Assembly (NCBI RefSeq): GCF_000524195.1
Contig: NW_020170394.1
Location: forward strand, 1,143,845 to 1,207,844
Length of the DNA: 64,000 bases
Reading direction: 5' to 3'
Origin: Echinococcus granulosus
Lineage: Eukaryota; Platyhelminthes; Cestoda; Cyclophyllidea; Taeniidae
This document shows, piece by piece, positions 1 through 12,900 of this stretch; position 1 is the first letter of the stretch; each line of letters begins with the position of its first letter. A program made the position numbers and the translations under genes. The notes below the pieces were generated by a model. It saw only the letters and a list, made by a program, of their open reading frames with translations, searched no databases and had not been told where the DNA came from.

Positions 1-928
1 TATATCAGTTTCTTCTGATTCCTTTTTTTCCAGAATGGCATATACCATATGATACAGGGTTTCACCCTACGAAAATTCCTTATAACGATAGTTTTTAAAT
101 AATTGCTGCTCGAAAAGGACTTTCGGCGGTGTTAAATATTTGCATTGTGCATAGTATACTTTCGCATGTCAAAATCACCTAAATTAGTGAGTGGGTTACC
201 TTGACGAGCATGCCCATATCACATCTTCGCTAAAGTTCCAAGGATGGAAAATTGGTTTACTCTTCAAGAAAACATTTCCCTACAGCCGTGATAGGCGGAA
301 GCCTCAACAGGTCTGGTCAGCTTCGATGGCTCCGTTCACCGAGCCCCCACCTCTTTCATCGTCAAGAAGACAAAAAAAACCTGGACTTCGGTAGGCGTCT
401 TCTGTTCCTGCTCGTTTCACTCCTTGTCTTGCTAACTAATGGGCACAATAAGCTGCTTTGCCTGTCCTAACCGATTCGGAAAGTTCTTTATGTTATCTGC
501 CTGAATCGCGCACACTTCCATAGAGGCTCACTGTTTGCTTCGTCATAAGTCCCTCGTTAGTATGTCGTTGCTACCGCCTAACCATGTTTTTTGTCCCTCT
601 TGCGGCGTCTGAAAGCCTCAGGTCCTCATATTCTTCTCATTTAAACCTTTTAGCAAAATTCATGATAAGCTTTGACTAATACTAAAAACATAGCTTTTTT
701 ATAATTTTTGTATGGTAAAAATAAAGTAGGAACAAACCAAACCAAATGTAGTTATCATGCCGTTTTTCCCTACATAAAAATTATGTGGCTATCCTGTTAC
801 CCAAGTTGTGGAAATCGCCTCTATTGTTTTCGCGCGATTCTTATTGCATGTTTAACTGGTAATGAAGAATCGCTAGCACTGGAGACTTTAAATGCTCTTA
901 TCATAATTCACAATTGTGTCGTTTCTAG
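1..928 (+). other. Probable DOCK intron; no exon recognised
   Basis: The rest of DHR-1 should lie upstream, but no frame here gives a convincing match. A strong pyrimidine-rich acceptor (cctttttttccag, ending at 33) precedes a short open stretch reading NGIYHMIQG. That is only loosely like the start of DHR-1, so I have not added it to the model. Confidence 0.4.
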
Positions 929-3900
929 AGCCGCGGGATAAGGTGCTTGGTGTGGCTTTTCTACCCTTGGGGTCACCAGATGAGCACGCCTTTACCAAAG
1001 ATGGAGACTACTCGCTTTTTATACACAAGGTGAGTTTGTATGAACTCTCGTTTCGTTATTTGTGAACGGATTTGCTGTATTTTATGCTTTCTTTAACTTC
1101 TGTTGCCAGTTCTGTCGGAGTTGGTAGAAATCCGGAGTCATTATGCGTCCGGAACTCAGTCAATACCTGCCTTTTATGTGGATGTGTACTTAGTTTGACC
1201 AAGACTGCACATATGTGGCTAAACAACGCCTCTGCTTTTTTATGTGGCTGTGACTTCGGAATATGCTGACGATGTTTACACCACAGCTTGACTATGAACT
1301 GGACTGAGACAATGTATTACAATAACGTCGTGAATAAATGAGCTCAAGGTCTGCTCACTGTGAGATTCGAGTTTTCAAATTAGTGGGCTGTCTGCCATTT
1401 ATCCAGCATCAATTAGATGTTGAAGCAGAACTCAATTTCATCCCATGCTTTATGTTAAAAAATATTCGACTAACTGATGATAAAACTGATTTGATGCTAA
1501 CGCAATTTTGGGATAAAGAATGGGAATGGGTTTCGATTATGCTAATCCATCTAATTGGTTGAGGGTAAGGGACAGGTAGCTGCTGAGGCAATCTGTGTTT
1601 TGGCAGAAACGTTTATTGCCGAACAATCTCATTTTTATGAAATTCTGAATTTACTGACTTTCTGTAGCCCAGTTTGCTCTGTTTGCATTCATCAATATCA
1701 TGGTAAGGTCAACAATTTATCTGCCATATACTCTACTCCCTTCTTTCCGAAAGTGGCAGGGCTCGTATTTCGAAATAATCTAGGTTCTATTTTACCTTTT
1801 AGATTTAATTTTGTAATATTTTTTAATCAATGTATGCCTTGCCTATCCTAAATTAGATGGATGAACACGACATTGCTGAATGCAAGTACCTGAGCAAGGA
1901 GGCCATAGCCTTCGTGGGACCTGGCAGTATCAACAGTTCGGGGAGTAGTGGTGGAAACAAGAGTTCTGGCTTGGGAAAAAGTGAAAATGGTCTTGCTCAC
2001 GGCTCAATGGCTGCCTCTCTCTTAAATTCCATGGCAAACAGTTTTTCTGGTCGGACAAGCAGACAGCCGGATACTCTGAATGTTACCACTTTGCTGGCCA
2101 GTAACCAATACACCACTGATGGTGGGTCTTTGTTCACTGCTACAGTACTTGTCTCATTCAAGTGCCAAACTGCTGTGTTATTAACTTCACGTAAAAGTAC
2201 TTTTCCTGTTCAACTGCAAGCGCGTACCAAATGGGAATTGTAGCAGGCCTCAAGTCTACGGTCGCTATTGATTAGCCTGGTTTGCAGCATCCTCCTGTTA
2301 TCCAGACTCTCGCAGACTTGTCCATCGCTCGATTCTTCATTAAATTTTCGATGGCTTCTAAACGTGGTTATTGAACTCGTTACTTTAGTTTGATTAATTA
2401 ATTTATTTCGCCCCTGTAGGTGCAGATCCTTTTACTTAAGGTGAGCTGGCAGCAACGCATATTGCAGAATAATGTATTTTTTTTAACCTGTCCCATCATT
2501 CGTTAATGCCCTCTCCAGCACTATCGTTGATCTTACAATCTGGAAATAGTTTTAGGATCCCGTATAGCTCAAGTCTACGCTAAATGCAACACGCGTATTG
2601 GGCATTTCTGAAATTATTTCTATCTATAGAATCGGAATCTTTAGTAAACACAATGAAGCAAGCAAGGTAAGACGGGTTACAATGTGATATACCTTGGCAT
2701 CTCACTTAAGTAATATTTGCATACATTTTAAACGATCTGGCCCCAAATTTTACGGGATTTCGATGTTAATATTGTCATCCATATGAGTGCTTTAATTCCC
2801 CATAAATATTTCATCCCTAGACTCGGTTGGAGAATTTTGTTTTTTCTTTGTAGCTGGTGGCGACAGTTGTTGCATGATTCACTTTTTATAAACAGCGTTT
2901 GTAGTAGGTCGATATGTCGTGGGCTCTAAGGTACGCAGTCACGTTCACGTCAGCCTCCGTTCGCCACATGAATTACGTTTTGCTCTATCACGCGGCTGCC
3001 TGACCGCCGGTCGGGTTTTCTTTGCCTAGTTCTTAACCCAGGCTCCAGCAACGTTGCCCTATTGTCACATGTCAACTAGTTTCATTTTTCGTTTCGGATC
3101 CGGACTCTTATGGTGAAAAATAGCGCTTTAGAGTCAGGTTTATTTTGTAACCTATGACAGCCTCTGTTCTTTTATAGTACCAGAAAGTTCTTATCGTGTG
3201 CATTGAGGACAGTAAATGTATTGGTGCTTTTCTCTGGCACTCTTCCGATGCATGCGAGTTGTTATTATTTTTGAATTCAACTCTAGATAACGAGTTTTAG
3301 CATCGGCCAATCGTCTGGTTTGCAATTTTCTGCGTTGACTGCCCCAAGGAAGAAATTTTATCTGCTTAAGTAATCAGTTGTCGGATTAAGTTCGAGGGCG
3401 ATGCTACTAATCCCATGACTGTAGAATCGTTGGCCACCCCTGTTTGCAGATCTTTCAGTAATTTTTGTTCATCAGTGTTTTTTAAAGACCTGATTGTTTG
3501 CCTCGGTCTTCATTTTTGATAATTGCTTCATTATCGCGGGAATTTAAACATTTAACCTCAGTACATCGTCCTAAGTTACCTTGCTTCACGAGGGGTTCGC
3601 GGTCAGCCTTCTTTAATGGATTCTGTCTGTTGAGGCTCGTCTATGCTTCATTTCATACTCCGTGTAGTCGTATTAGTTCCGTCAATGTGTCTTTCGTGTG
3701 AATAATGTTACTTTTTTTTTCCCAACTTTAAATAACTCAAGGATCTTGCTTTGTTGCCGGCGCATTCCCTACGTGGATGTGGCAATTTTCGACGTTCATT
3801 CATCATGAGGCGATTAATCGTATCCTTTGGTGCGTCTGTCGGCATCCTCTCAGAACTTGTCGTCTTGCAGTGCCACAGTTCCCACATTTCAACACGTCGT

Positions 3901-6900
3901 GTGAAATTGAATTTCTCGGCATATTCTTTTGAGACTCAAGTCTGCGATGGCGAAGTAACCTATGGTATTGGCTTAGCCACACCATTATCAATCGGTGGAT
4001 AATCCCAAATATCCTTCGAAGTTATCTCGTTCAATTTTTAAATTCCTTGACGGTTCAGTTTATCTAGCAGTGGCAAAGGCTGCGACTTGCCGGAAGATTG
4101 TGTTTAATTGTGGATTTAATATTGGTACCTCAGTTTAAGCCTTAAATTGCATTATCAAAAATGACACTCCTTAAGCAAATAAAAGTCGTTCCTGTCTTTC
4201 ACCATCTTAAAACCTTTTTCAGCATGAGGATGGTACTGTCAGGAGAATTTTTTCATTGCCTCTTGAAAAGCAGACCGATCGTCTTCTGCAGTTTGATTTG
4301 AATTTTATGTGAACTATGGGTACGAGGTTGTAATGGTCATTACTTTTATACAACCGATAATATGACTGCTTAGACACTCCGTGCTGTCAGCTATAATTAA
4401 TGGATGAGTTAGCTGAACTAATGTATTTGCTTTCTAGGCAAAAATGGAAATTTATAACCTGGAATGTTAAGTAAATTCCCTTGACTGGTTTAGCTTGATA
4501 AGTCCAATTATTTCCTGAATATGTTTACTGTTGAAGGTATCGTTGCACTAGCTTACTTCCGATCCCAGAAGTTTACTGCATTGCCACTACATTTTATTTA
4601 GCTGGCCATAACTATTCCTTGTTCAGATATACGTTATCAGTTTCCTTACCTTCATTAAGCAGTTATAAAGTATTCCCTCCCATGTACCCGAGGGAACAGT
4701 TCTCTTTAAATTGGCGTGTAGCATTATATGTATAAGAACAGGGACTGTGTTAAATCTCTTATAGAGCATCTAGCAAAAATTCTTTCGTGGCGGGAGAATA
4801 TGGACGATGTTGTATTCTGCCTGAAACTTCTAATATCACATGCCGAAAAGGAAAGTGAATTGAAAAAGGCAAGTGAACTTACATTAGTGCTCCTTTTGTT
4901 GTTTTTGTTTTTCAAGTAAACCGAGTCAGTAGCGTTTGCAACACATTTCTGCACGTTTTGTATGCCGCACTAAGAAATATGTCGACTTTTTCCCAGCCGC
5001 AGTTCACTCGATTTACGTGTCCCAACGTATTTTTAGGTGCGCGCTGTTCTGTTCATGTACCATCTATGCATTGAATCAATTTAAGATTCCTAATCAGGAT
5101 TTATTCATCATTGAAATTTTCTTTTCAAAACACTTCCATCTTGCTAGCAAATCTGAGGGACTTGGTAAATACGTGAATTCATTGTATGGCCAGTATTCTT
5201 CTTCTGATCAAACACTTTTTCTGTGTGCTCGTTATTCCGTTTTTTAGTAGTTTTATTTCACTTGCTCCACTTTTTCTATATTTATTTCCTAATCGATTGA
5301 TCTTGTTCAATGCAAAGCAGCAGTCCCAATTCGTTTTGAACTTTATTATTTATTTCCTTATATTTGAATAGTATTTGTATCTGTTAAACTTTAACACGGA
5401 TGTAATAAGTGATTTACTAAGATTAAATTCGTTTATGTCCTGATAATGTGCCTTTGACTTGCTGTAATCATGTGAGTTAATTTACCGCGATCTAAACGGA
5501 GGCTCTGGTTTCTGTTTTGCTCATTTTAGTTCCGCATTCAACTGATTGACTGTCTTCTACAAATCCTCTCCACAAGTGATGCGGTGGAGCCCAGTATTCA
5601 TGTGCAAGAGCTGCATCATTTCACCGTCGCTTTGTTGGCGCGCCTCTACAGGGAATTAAATACCAACACAGTCGCATCAGAATTGTTGGAGAAGTACTTA
5701 CAGAGCTCTGTATTCGTCTACTCAGGGTTGCATCTCAACTATCTTCAAGTCTTTATTGATCTTCTCTCGCGGAGTGTGCCCTCACGGGCCAACTCAACGA
5801 CGCCTGCTACGGAGGGCGGCCTCATCGACGTCAGCAAAATTTGCACAGTCTTTTCTTGGGCCTTCAAATTTATAGCCAAATCCCGAGTATGTTTTGCTTC
5901 GGTGCCACGACCTTAAAACTGTGAAAGTCAATGCGTGTAGGGTATTCTGAATGTTGTTTCCCTTAAATGGACTTCCAGATCTTAGTAATTTTTTCGGTGG
6001 GTTCCTCTTGTGATTTCACGGTACTTTGATGTCATCAAGTGTCTATGGTCTTCCTAATGCGTCAACGCGAAGAACTCCCTTCTTATTTAGGATGAAACCG
6101 TCTCTAAAAGCGATGATAAGACGTAAAAGTAAAACAAAGCAAATCCTGTGAGAGTTTGTGCATGTTTTTAAGCCATACTTTAAAGTGTTTTATGAACGTT
6201 AGAACCCTGTAAATAGGAATTCTAGTGTTTTTGTAAGACCTTTAATCTACCCTCAAGTAAGACCATCTGTTGATGTCAACTCTGTTTTCTCAAGGAACTA
6301 GAAATTCAAAGAATGAGAACTGAAAATCCTGGAATGCTCGAAAAAGCGGAAAAGCGATTTACCAATGCTGTTGACAATTTCTTTGACGTCATCCTCGATG
6401 TGGCAGTAGTGGACAGTGACCAGCTTTTAAAGGTACGTTGATTGTTTACCTAAATCGTACCGTTGGGTTTGTTATCACCGCTACTTTGGCTTATTGTATT
6501 CTTCTAAAAATTCTTAATTACATCCATAAATACCAACGGTTACTTGAAATGCAATATTTCTAAATATAACAAGATGGGAAGTTTTCATAAATCCTTCAAT
6601 GCAATGTCTATATTCTGTGCATCCTTCTCTTCATCGTGTCGATTCTTATGCTATTGTCATCCTTTCTTTATTGAAACATTACTCTGTCGTGAAGACTGAA
6701 AGCTTTTCTTTTTGTATTTCAATGCCATCTGATGATCATGTGTTGATGTTCGTTTTGGTAAACCATCAGTCAGGTATCAGTTTTGAAGTAAGCCACTTAG
6801 GCATTCACTAGTGCCTCTTTAAGTCGTGGTCAATACAAATAACGTTTACTGAACTCTTCTTGTAGAAGGCGACTCGTTCTGCCAATGTATACATTTAATG

Positions 6901-9900
6901 CTTTTAATGTTACCTGCGATACACAATAACAATAATTGCGCAAGGCCCTTTATGAGTGGGGAGTACTGTGAATGTATGCGCCAGTTTGAATCATGGTTGA
7001 CTTTAGAGATGCTATTTTAACATGAGGCATTAACGATTCGTCTTCTTTTATCGACTTCTGCATAGAGTCACATTTTCAAGCACATTTCGGAGACGATAGA
7101 TCCTCTGGCTCTTGTCTACTCCCAACGGAGTCTGACAAATTACCTGGAGCGTCTGGTGCAGCGCACCATTCAGTGTCCTAATTTGCCCAACCACAACATA
7201 CTCAGTGGCTGTCTTCGCTCTGTCCTCATGGAGGATACGGAGTGTCGGAAAATTCTCGTGCCACCTATCATTACTAATCTCAAAAAATTATTCAGCGCAA
7301 ATCTTGATATAGTAAGAACCCCTTTATTCCCATCCCATTTTCAATAATTCCGGTAATTTTCATTCTGCTTCGATTTGTTTAATCTTCGAATGCAGTTGTC
7401 ACATATCGTTGTTAGTCATCTTTTATGAGTAAATTCCCATTTTACGTGTGAAAAATGGGATTGCCGATTTGAAATCAAGAAGTCGGATACGTTGTTGGGC
7501 ATAGCATACCAGTTATGAGCTAGCTGCTGACCATGAAAATAACACCGAGCGGCCTCCTTTGCGTGTGTTTACTTTAACAATTATTAATAACTTGTTATCA
7601 CAGCATTAGTCTTATGAGTTCCAAAGTATTTTGGATTACGGTCGCGCGAGCTCACTACGCGCTTTGCATGTCTGCTTAAAAGTTCTTGGGTTATAATGGT
7701 TTCTTAATGTCCTCACTTTAAATCGACTTTTTTCACAAAGACTCACGCAGTACAACTTATCATTACACAAGAAGCTGCTATTTTTGTCATCTTTCGAAGT
7801 ATCGAACTGGTTTGTTAATATTTATGCTTTTTCATCAAATTCCAATCATTCAACGTTTTTATCCAGACTTTGGAGCCATGTCGGTCAGAGACGAACTCCA
7901 TGATGACATATTTCTGCAACATTCTCACACTCTTCATGGAGCGTTTTGTGAAGACGGTGATTGCCTCCTCTGATACTGAGTCGACGGATTCGGTCTCCGG
8001 AAACCGCGAGTTTCACCACCAATTCGTACAGCAGGGCCTTTTGAGATGGGTGATGCACGAGTATGGTCGTATTCTACTATCCCTTCAAAGGACGGCCTCT
8101 TCTGCGCCGAATTCGAGGCCGGCATCGTCGGAGCTAACATCCACCACTGGACAGACGCTGCTCGCCACTCAGTCACCTGTCAAATCGCGCTTCCTATACC
8201 TCCAACCAGTTTTGGTGGGTTGATTGATAGTTTTGCTTGGTGATTGTCCTCTTTAACACCATTAACCTTTAGCTTACCTCATCGAGGTTCAAAAACAATT
8301 TTTCGGATCTATTCTACTAGTGTGTGTGGATAAATGGCAAAGGATTTAAGCCTTGTTTTTTCATTTACTGTTCAAATCTAGGGCTGTCTTGCAAGTGTTT
8401 TTACAAGCATTTTGCAACAAATACGATCCTCTGACTGGGAAGCGCTTCTTACACCGAAACATCAACCACGTCTCAACTGCACCTGCGCCACATGCGTAGG
8501 ACTCGAACTTACTGAAACAAGTGATTTTCTGCACGAGCTCTTCTTCATATTCCTCCTCTCTCACTCATGGCCGGCTTACCCTGGGCTTCATGGAACCAAC
8601 AGGTATACGGCTTACGATTACTCAGGTGCATCAAACACTCATTCAAATAAATATTTGATGCTTTTACGACATTCACATCCGAAGAACAGTTCATTCACTT
8701 ATCTACAAACGATGCTTGGAAAGAAACTCATTTTTATCGTTCCCATTCCTTAAACTACTTCAAAGTAATTATTTGCAATCAAAATCTCGACGTCTGTTTT
8801 TGTGTAGGACTTTCAAATACCATAATTTGCCAGCGCATTTGGTCAGCCCACTGGCATCAGAGTCCATGAGCGAACAGCCCTGGGTTGAAATGCTAGCTCT
8901 CCAATCAACAGTGGAGTTGGAGACTATGAGGGTCATTTTCAAGGTCTGCATGCAACCCTATTTCATGTGCAGTAACTCTTCCCCTGGGAAGCTGGATGCC
9001 GGCCAACAGAAGTCTCGCCTTCTCATCAATTCGTTGCAGCGGTGCCTTGGTAATTTCATCACTACGCAACCACATTTGTGGCTGGAAGAGCTACCCACAA
9101 TTACTGTAGTTGCGACCGCACCTCGTCTCCCCAATGGTTGCTTGGGTGATCTTAGGGTCTTCGCAGTCCGTTTGTTGGAACGACTCTGGCAAGCGATTGG
9201 TAAATTCCTTTCTAATTCATATTATTGTAGGATTTGTTTATTCTTATACACCGGTGGGTCTACCTTACAGTTCTCTAAATCGGAATGCTTGATTAGGTAT
9301 GCAAAGTAAACTAGTTGTTGTATCTGTTAGCGGGTTTCCTTAATTGTAGGTCAGCCTCATCAGACACGCTACATGGAATACTTCATTCCTACTGTTATAA
9401 GCGCATCGACTGAACCAGTTTCAGGTAATGCATTATATCAACTATATGAGACCCGGATTACTGACATCGTTGGCACATAGTTACTTCAGACATTTGGTTA
9501 ATGCTCTTTGGTCATACTGGTGAGTAAAATCAGGTGCTCAGGTAGTGCGATAGTGATGCGTTATCCTAAATGAATGCAATCTTAGAATTTAAAATGGGAT
9601 TTAATTTCAAATTTAATAATATCTAAGTGACCTTTTTTGTGATCACTTGTCAGCAATGGAGACCGTTAATTAGTCAATAAGCTGTTCATTATGGATTTCA
9701 GAGTAGTAAATAATGAGGCGTGCAAGTAAGCCTTTGAATTTGTTTTAATTTCAGAACTGCGCAAAATATGCGTCAAAATGCTTGTTGATATGCTGCGTGT
9801 AAATCCTCTGGCCGCTGAGCCCTTTCTCATTAGAGATATAGATAGAGTAATGAATTGGGCACTACCCGAGTTCTCCACCGAAATACTGAACCTTCTTGAA

Positions 9901-12900
9901 GCAGAGGTTCCTGACGGCGCGATCGAGAGTCTAGGTCGTCGGATTTCAATCGGCTTACGCAGAGGAGCGCCTGTCAAATTCTCTCCCTCGAATCTCTCAG
10001 TTACTACGGAGAAATCAAGGACCCGGATCTTGGGTGACATGATCCGACAGATCAATTACCTTCGGGAATACAGTGAGGTCATCACTAGACGATCAAAGCT
10101 TAGTGGAATGCTCGCAATTAACAATTTGAGGGTAACCAATTCGAAACACTATAACGAATAATTTCTATCACGTTTTTTTTCATGCCTTCATTCAAGGTTT
10201 GCCTGAGCAATCTACTATTTCGGCTTCGTGCTTATACACGTTTTTAAATTGGTTGATATTTGATAACAAATTCTAATAGAGAGATTATTTTAACGTATGG
10301 TGACATATACTTGGCTGTATTCATTACTTTTATACACTACTTCCATAATCTACCTTTATATCTTGTAACCGTTAGCACGTTTAGTTTAGTTCTAGTTTAT
10401 CTACGCACAATTACCGAATCCTCATGATTTTGAAGTTCGTTCCAAGTCTTATTTTTACCTCTAGACCTATTATGACTCTATCAAGAGAAAGGACATGACG
10501 ATTCGATATCTTTTTAAATTGGAAGAACTGCACGAGCAATCCGAAAATGATATAGAAAGAGGCTATACACTCGAACGAATCAGCGGACAGTATTGTGTGA
10601 GTCGTCGTTGTTTTTAGCTTCACTGCTAAAAACAAATTATTTTGTGCTGCGGCCTCTCCATTGCTTTTTCTCGATTTTTCTGGATTTTTTTCGTAAAATT
10701 GCCAGAGATGTCCTGCCCAGCCTTGCTAGAAATTTCCCTTTTTGCTACTGACTTCTGAACATTCCAGAGGGGCCTGCAGACCCGCGCTCGTTCGTTTTCC
10801 TTGATTGGTCAGTATTACGTACGGGTAGACTTTAAATGCACCAGTAATCTCTGTAAGACCGAAGCAAACTAAACTACCATAAGTAGGCGTGAATAGTACC
10901 ACCACGCTACCCCTGACAGTCTACGCCTACAGCTTACTCAGACGTGTAGGCAATATAAACCTCGGTGGTGCCCGTGTTCGCGCACCCTAAATGGCAGTTT
11001 ATAACAGAAATATTACTTATTGATCCTTTGAATAGTTAATGCTGTGGTTATTCATTTCGTTCTTTTATCACTGACATTTTGAGCTCAAAAATTGATCGGT
11101 AAATCGTGCGTGTTTGCACTTTATAAAATGTTTCATCCTCCCTCTCCTTATTATAATACCTGTTTCTTAATCAAGCGGTTTACCTAGTCATGTGACAGTT
11201 ATTTGCTCTGGTTACACATCATTTAATTATGGATCGAATGTAAACATGCATTAGCTGATGTTGCTTTGAGGCTAGGGCACCCATATTACGGTGAAGTGGG
11301 TTATGACATGTGTAAAGGTGCTTTTCTGTCTTAGTGGTCGTCCAACTCGGTGGACATTAGTGAGGTGTCTGATCGGTACGCTGACCTGGGCATTATCTCC
11401 TCCTCCGCTCTCAAGGAGGCCCTCCTCTTGGATGCGCTCAAGTACTTGAAGGCCGGTGGGGACTGGAAGCGCGCTATCGACGTTTGCGATCAGTTAACTG
11501 TCTTCTACCGAGACGTAACTGCGGACCTCGTCAGTTTAGGTGCTATCCTCGTAAGTTCCTGCGTTTTAATCTTCCTGCTTCGTCACTCCTCTCTTTTTCG
11601 TTAGCTGATATTTGACTGTTCATCTAACTCTTTATCAAAGGTGGATGCACTTTGTCAAAATTATCCCTACTTCACCATCTTTTTGTTACTTTAGAATGAG
11701 CAGAGTCAGCTTTACACAAACTTTGTCAGTGGAGGGGCTAGAAATCAGTGCTGCTACAAATACTATGCTCTACACTTCTCCACTCGCCAAGATTCACCGG
11801 GTTTCATCGGAACAACCGTCGTTTATCGCACACTCAGCCAGTTGAACGAAGTGAAAATGACCCTATGTGAACAGTTCCCCGAGTACCACGTCGAAACTCA
11901 CAATCCGCAGCCGCTGACTGCAGTAGTGACCCAGGTTACGGACGAAGTTCCTACTATACGATTGGTGGGGAATTTGCAACCTGTTCCCGAGCTGCCTCCT
12001 AATTGGGCCTCGGGTGAAGCGGCTGCGAACCTTTCTCCTCACATTAAAGCGTAAGTCGCCCCTTCCAACTATCTCATCTTCGTAGCCATTTGGCTTTCCC
12101 AGCTAACTGAATCTTTGACGTTCTTTAAACGACTCTTAATGTTCCGATGTCATAGTTTTGCCTTATTGAGCGTTATTACTAGGTTTATCAAACCGCTCAT
12201 TTTATGTCACTAAATTATCTCTTTTTTCAGTTACTATGACTGGAATCAGGTTCGGCAGTTTACTCGAACATATCATTTCAAGCCCTCGAAAAGTGTATGT
12301 TCTTTGATGTGCTTGTCAAGACTGTTTTCTATTTAATTAGGAAATTTGACACTTTGCAACGATTACTTGTTTTGTAATTATAAAAACAGCATGTTGGGAA
12401 CACCTCGACAAGCACTGGCATGAGTAAATTTATCCAGTTACGAATTGTTACTAACGTGGAATATGCCGTAATGGCAAAACTTATTTTTAGGCGAATGGAA
12501 AGGAAATGCCAGTCGCAGAAGAGGTCCGCTATATTCTCAGCGAAAAGTTGCCAAACATCGTGTCTTTTATGCCAGTTGAAGACATCACCACCGTGAGTTT
12601 TCTCGTGTTCTTCCACTTTTGTGGCGCACCACTGCTTTTTTATTCTATTCCCTCTTAAGCGGCCTATGCGACAAATTAAAGTACTGGCATTTTTGGTTGA
12701 TTTTAGGTTAATATATTATTTATTATACTATTTATAATAATGAGAGCCATTATTTAATGAATTCATTTTTTCAGATGCGTATTATTAGCCATTCATTTGC
12801 ATTCTTTTTTCAGCGAACTCTGAGCAAAGCGGAGTTGGTGGTAAATTTAGTGCAGGACATGTCCCGATCACTTAGTTCTATGATTGCAGAAATTACTTCC

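Noticed and set aside
34..120. Short open stretch NGIYHMIQG after a strong acceptor, possibly the first DHR-1 exon
   Set aside because: Only a few residues resemble DHR-1, and the expected remainder of the domain is not found before 929. Too weak to add.
8046..9292. Secondary plus-strand frames overlapping DOCK exons
   Set aside because: They are out of frame with the phase-consistent DOCK model and lack family resemblance.
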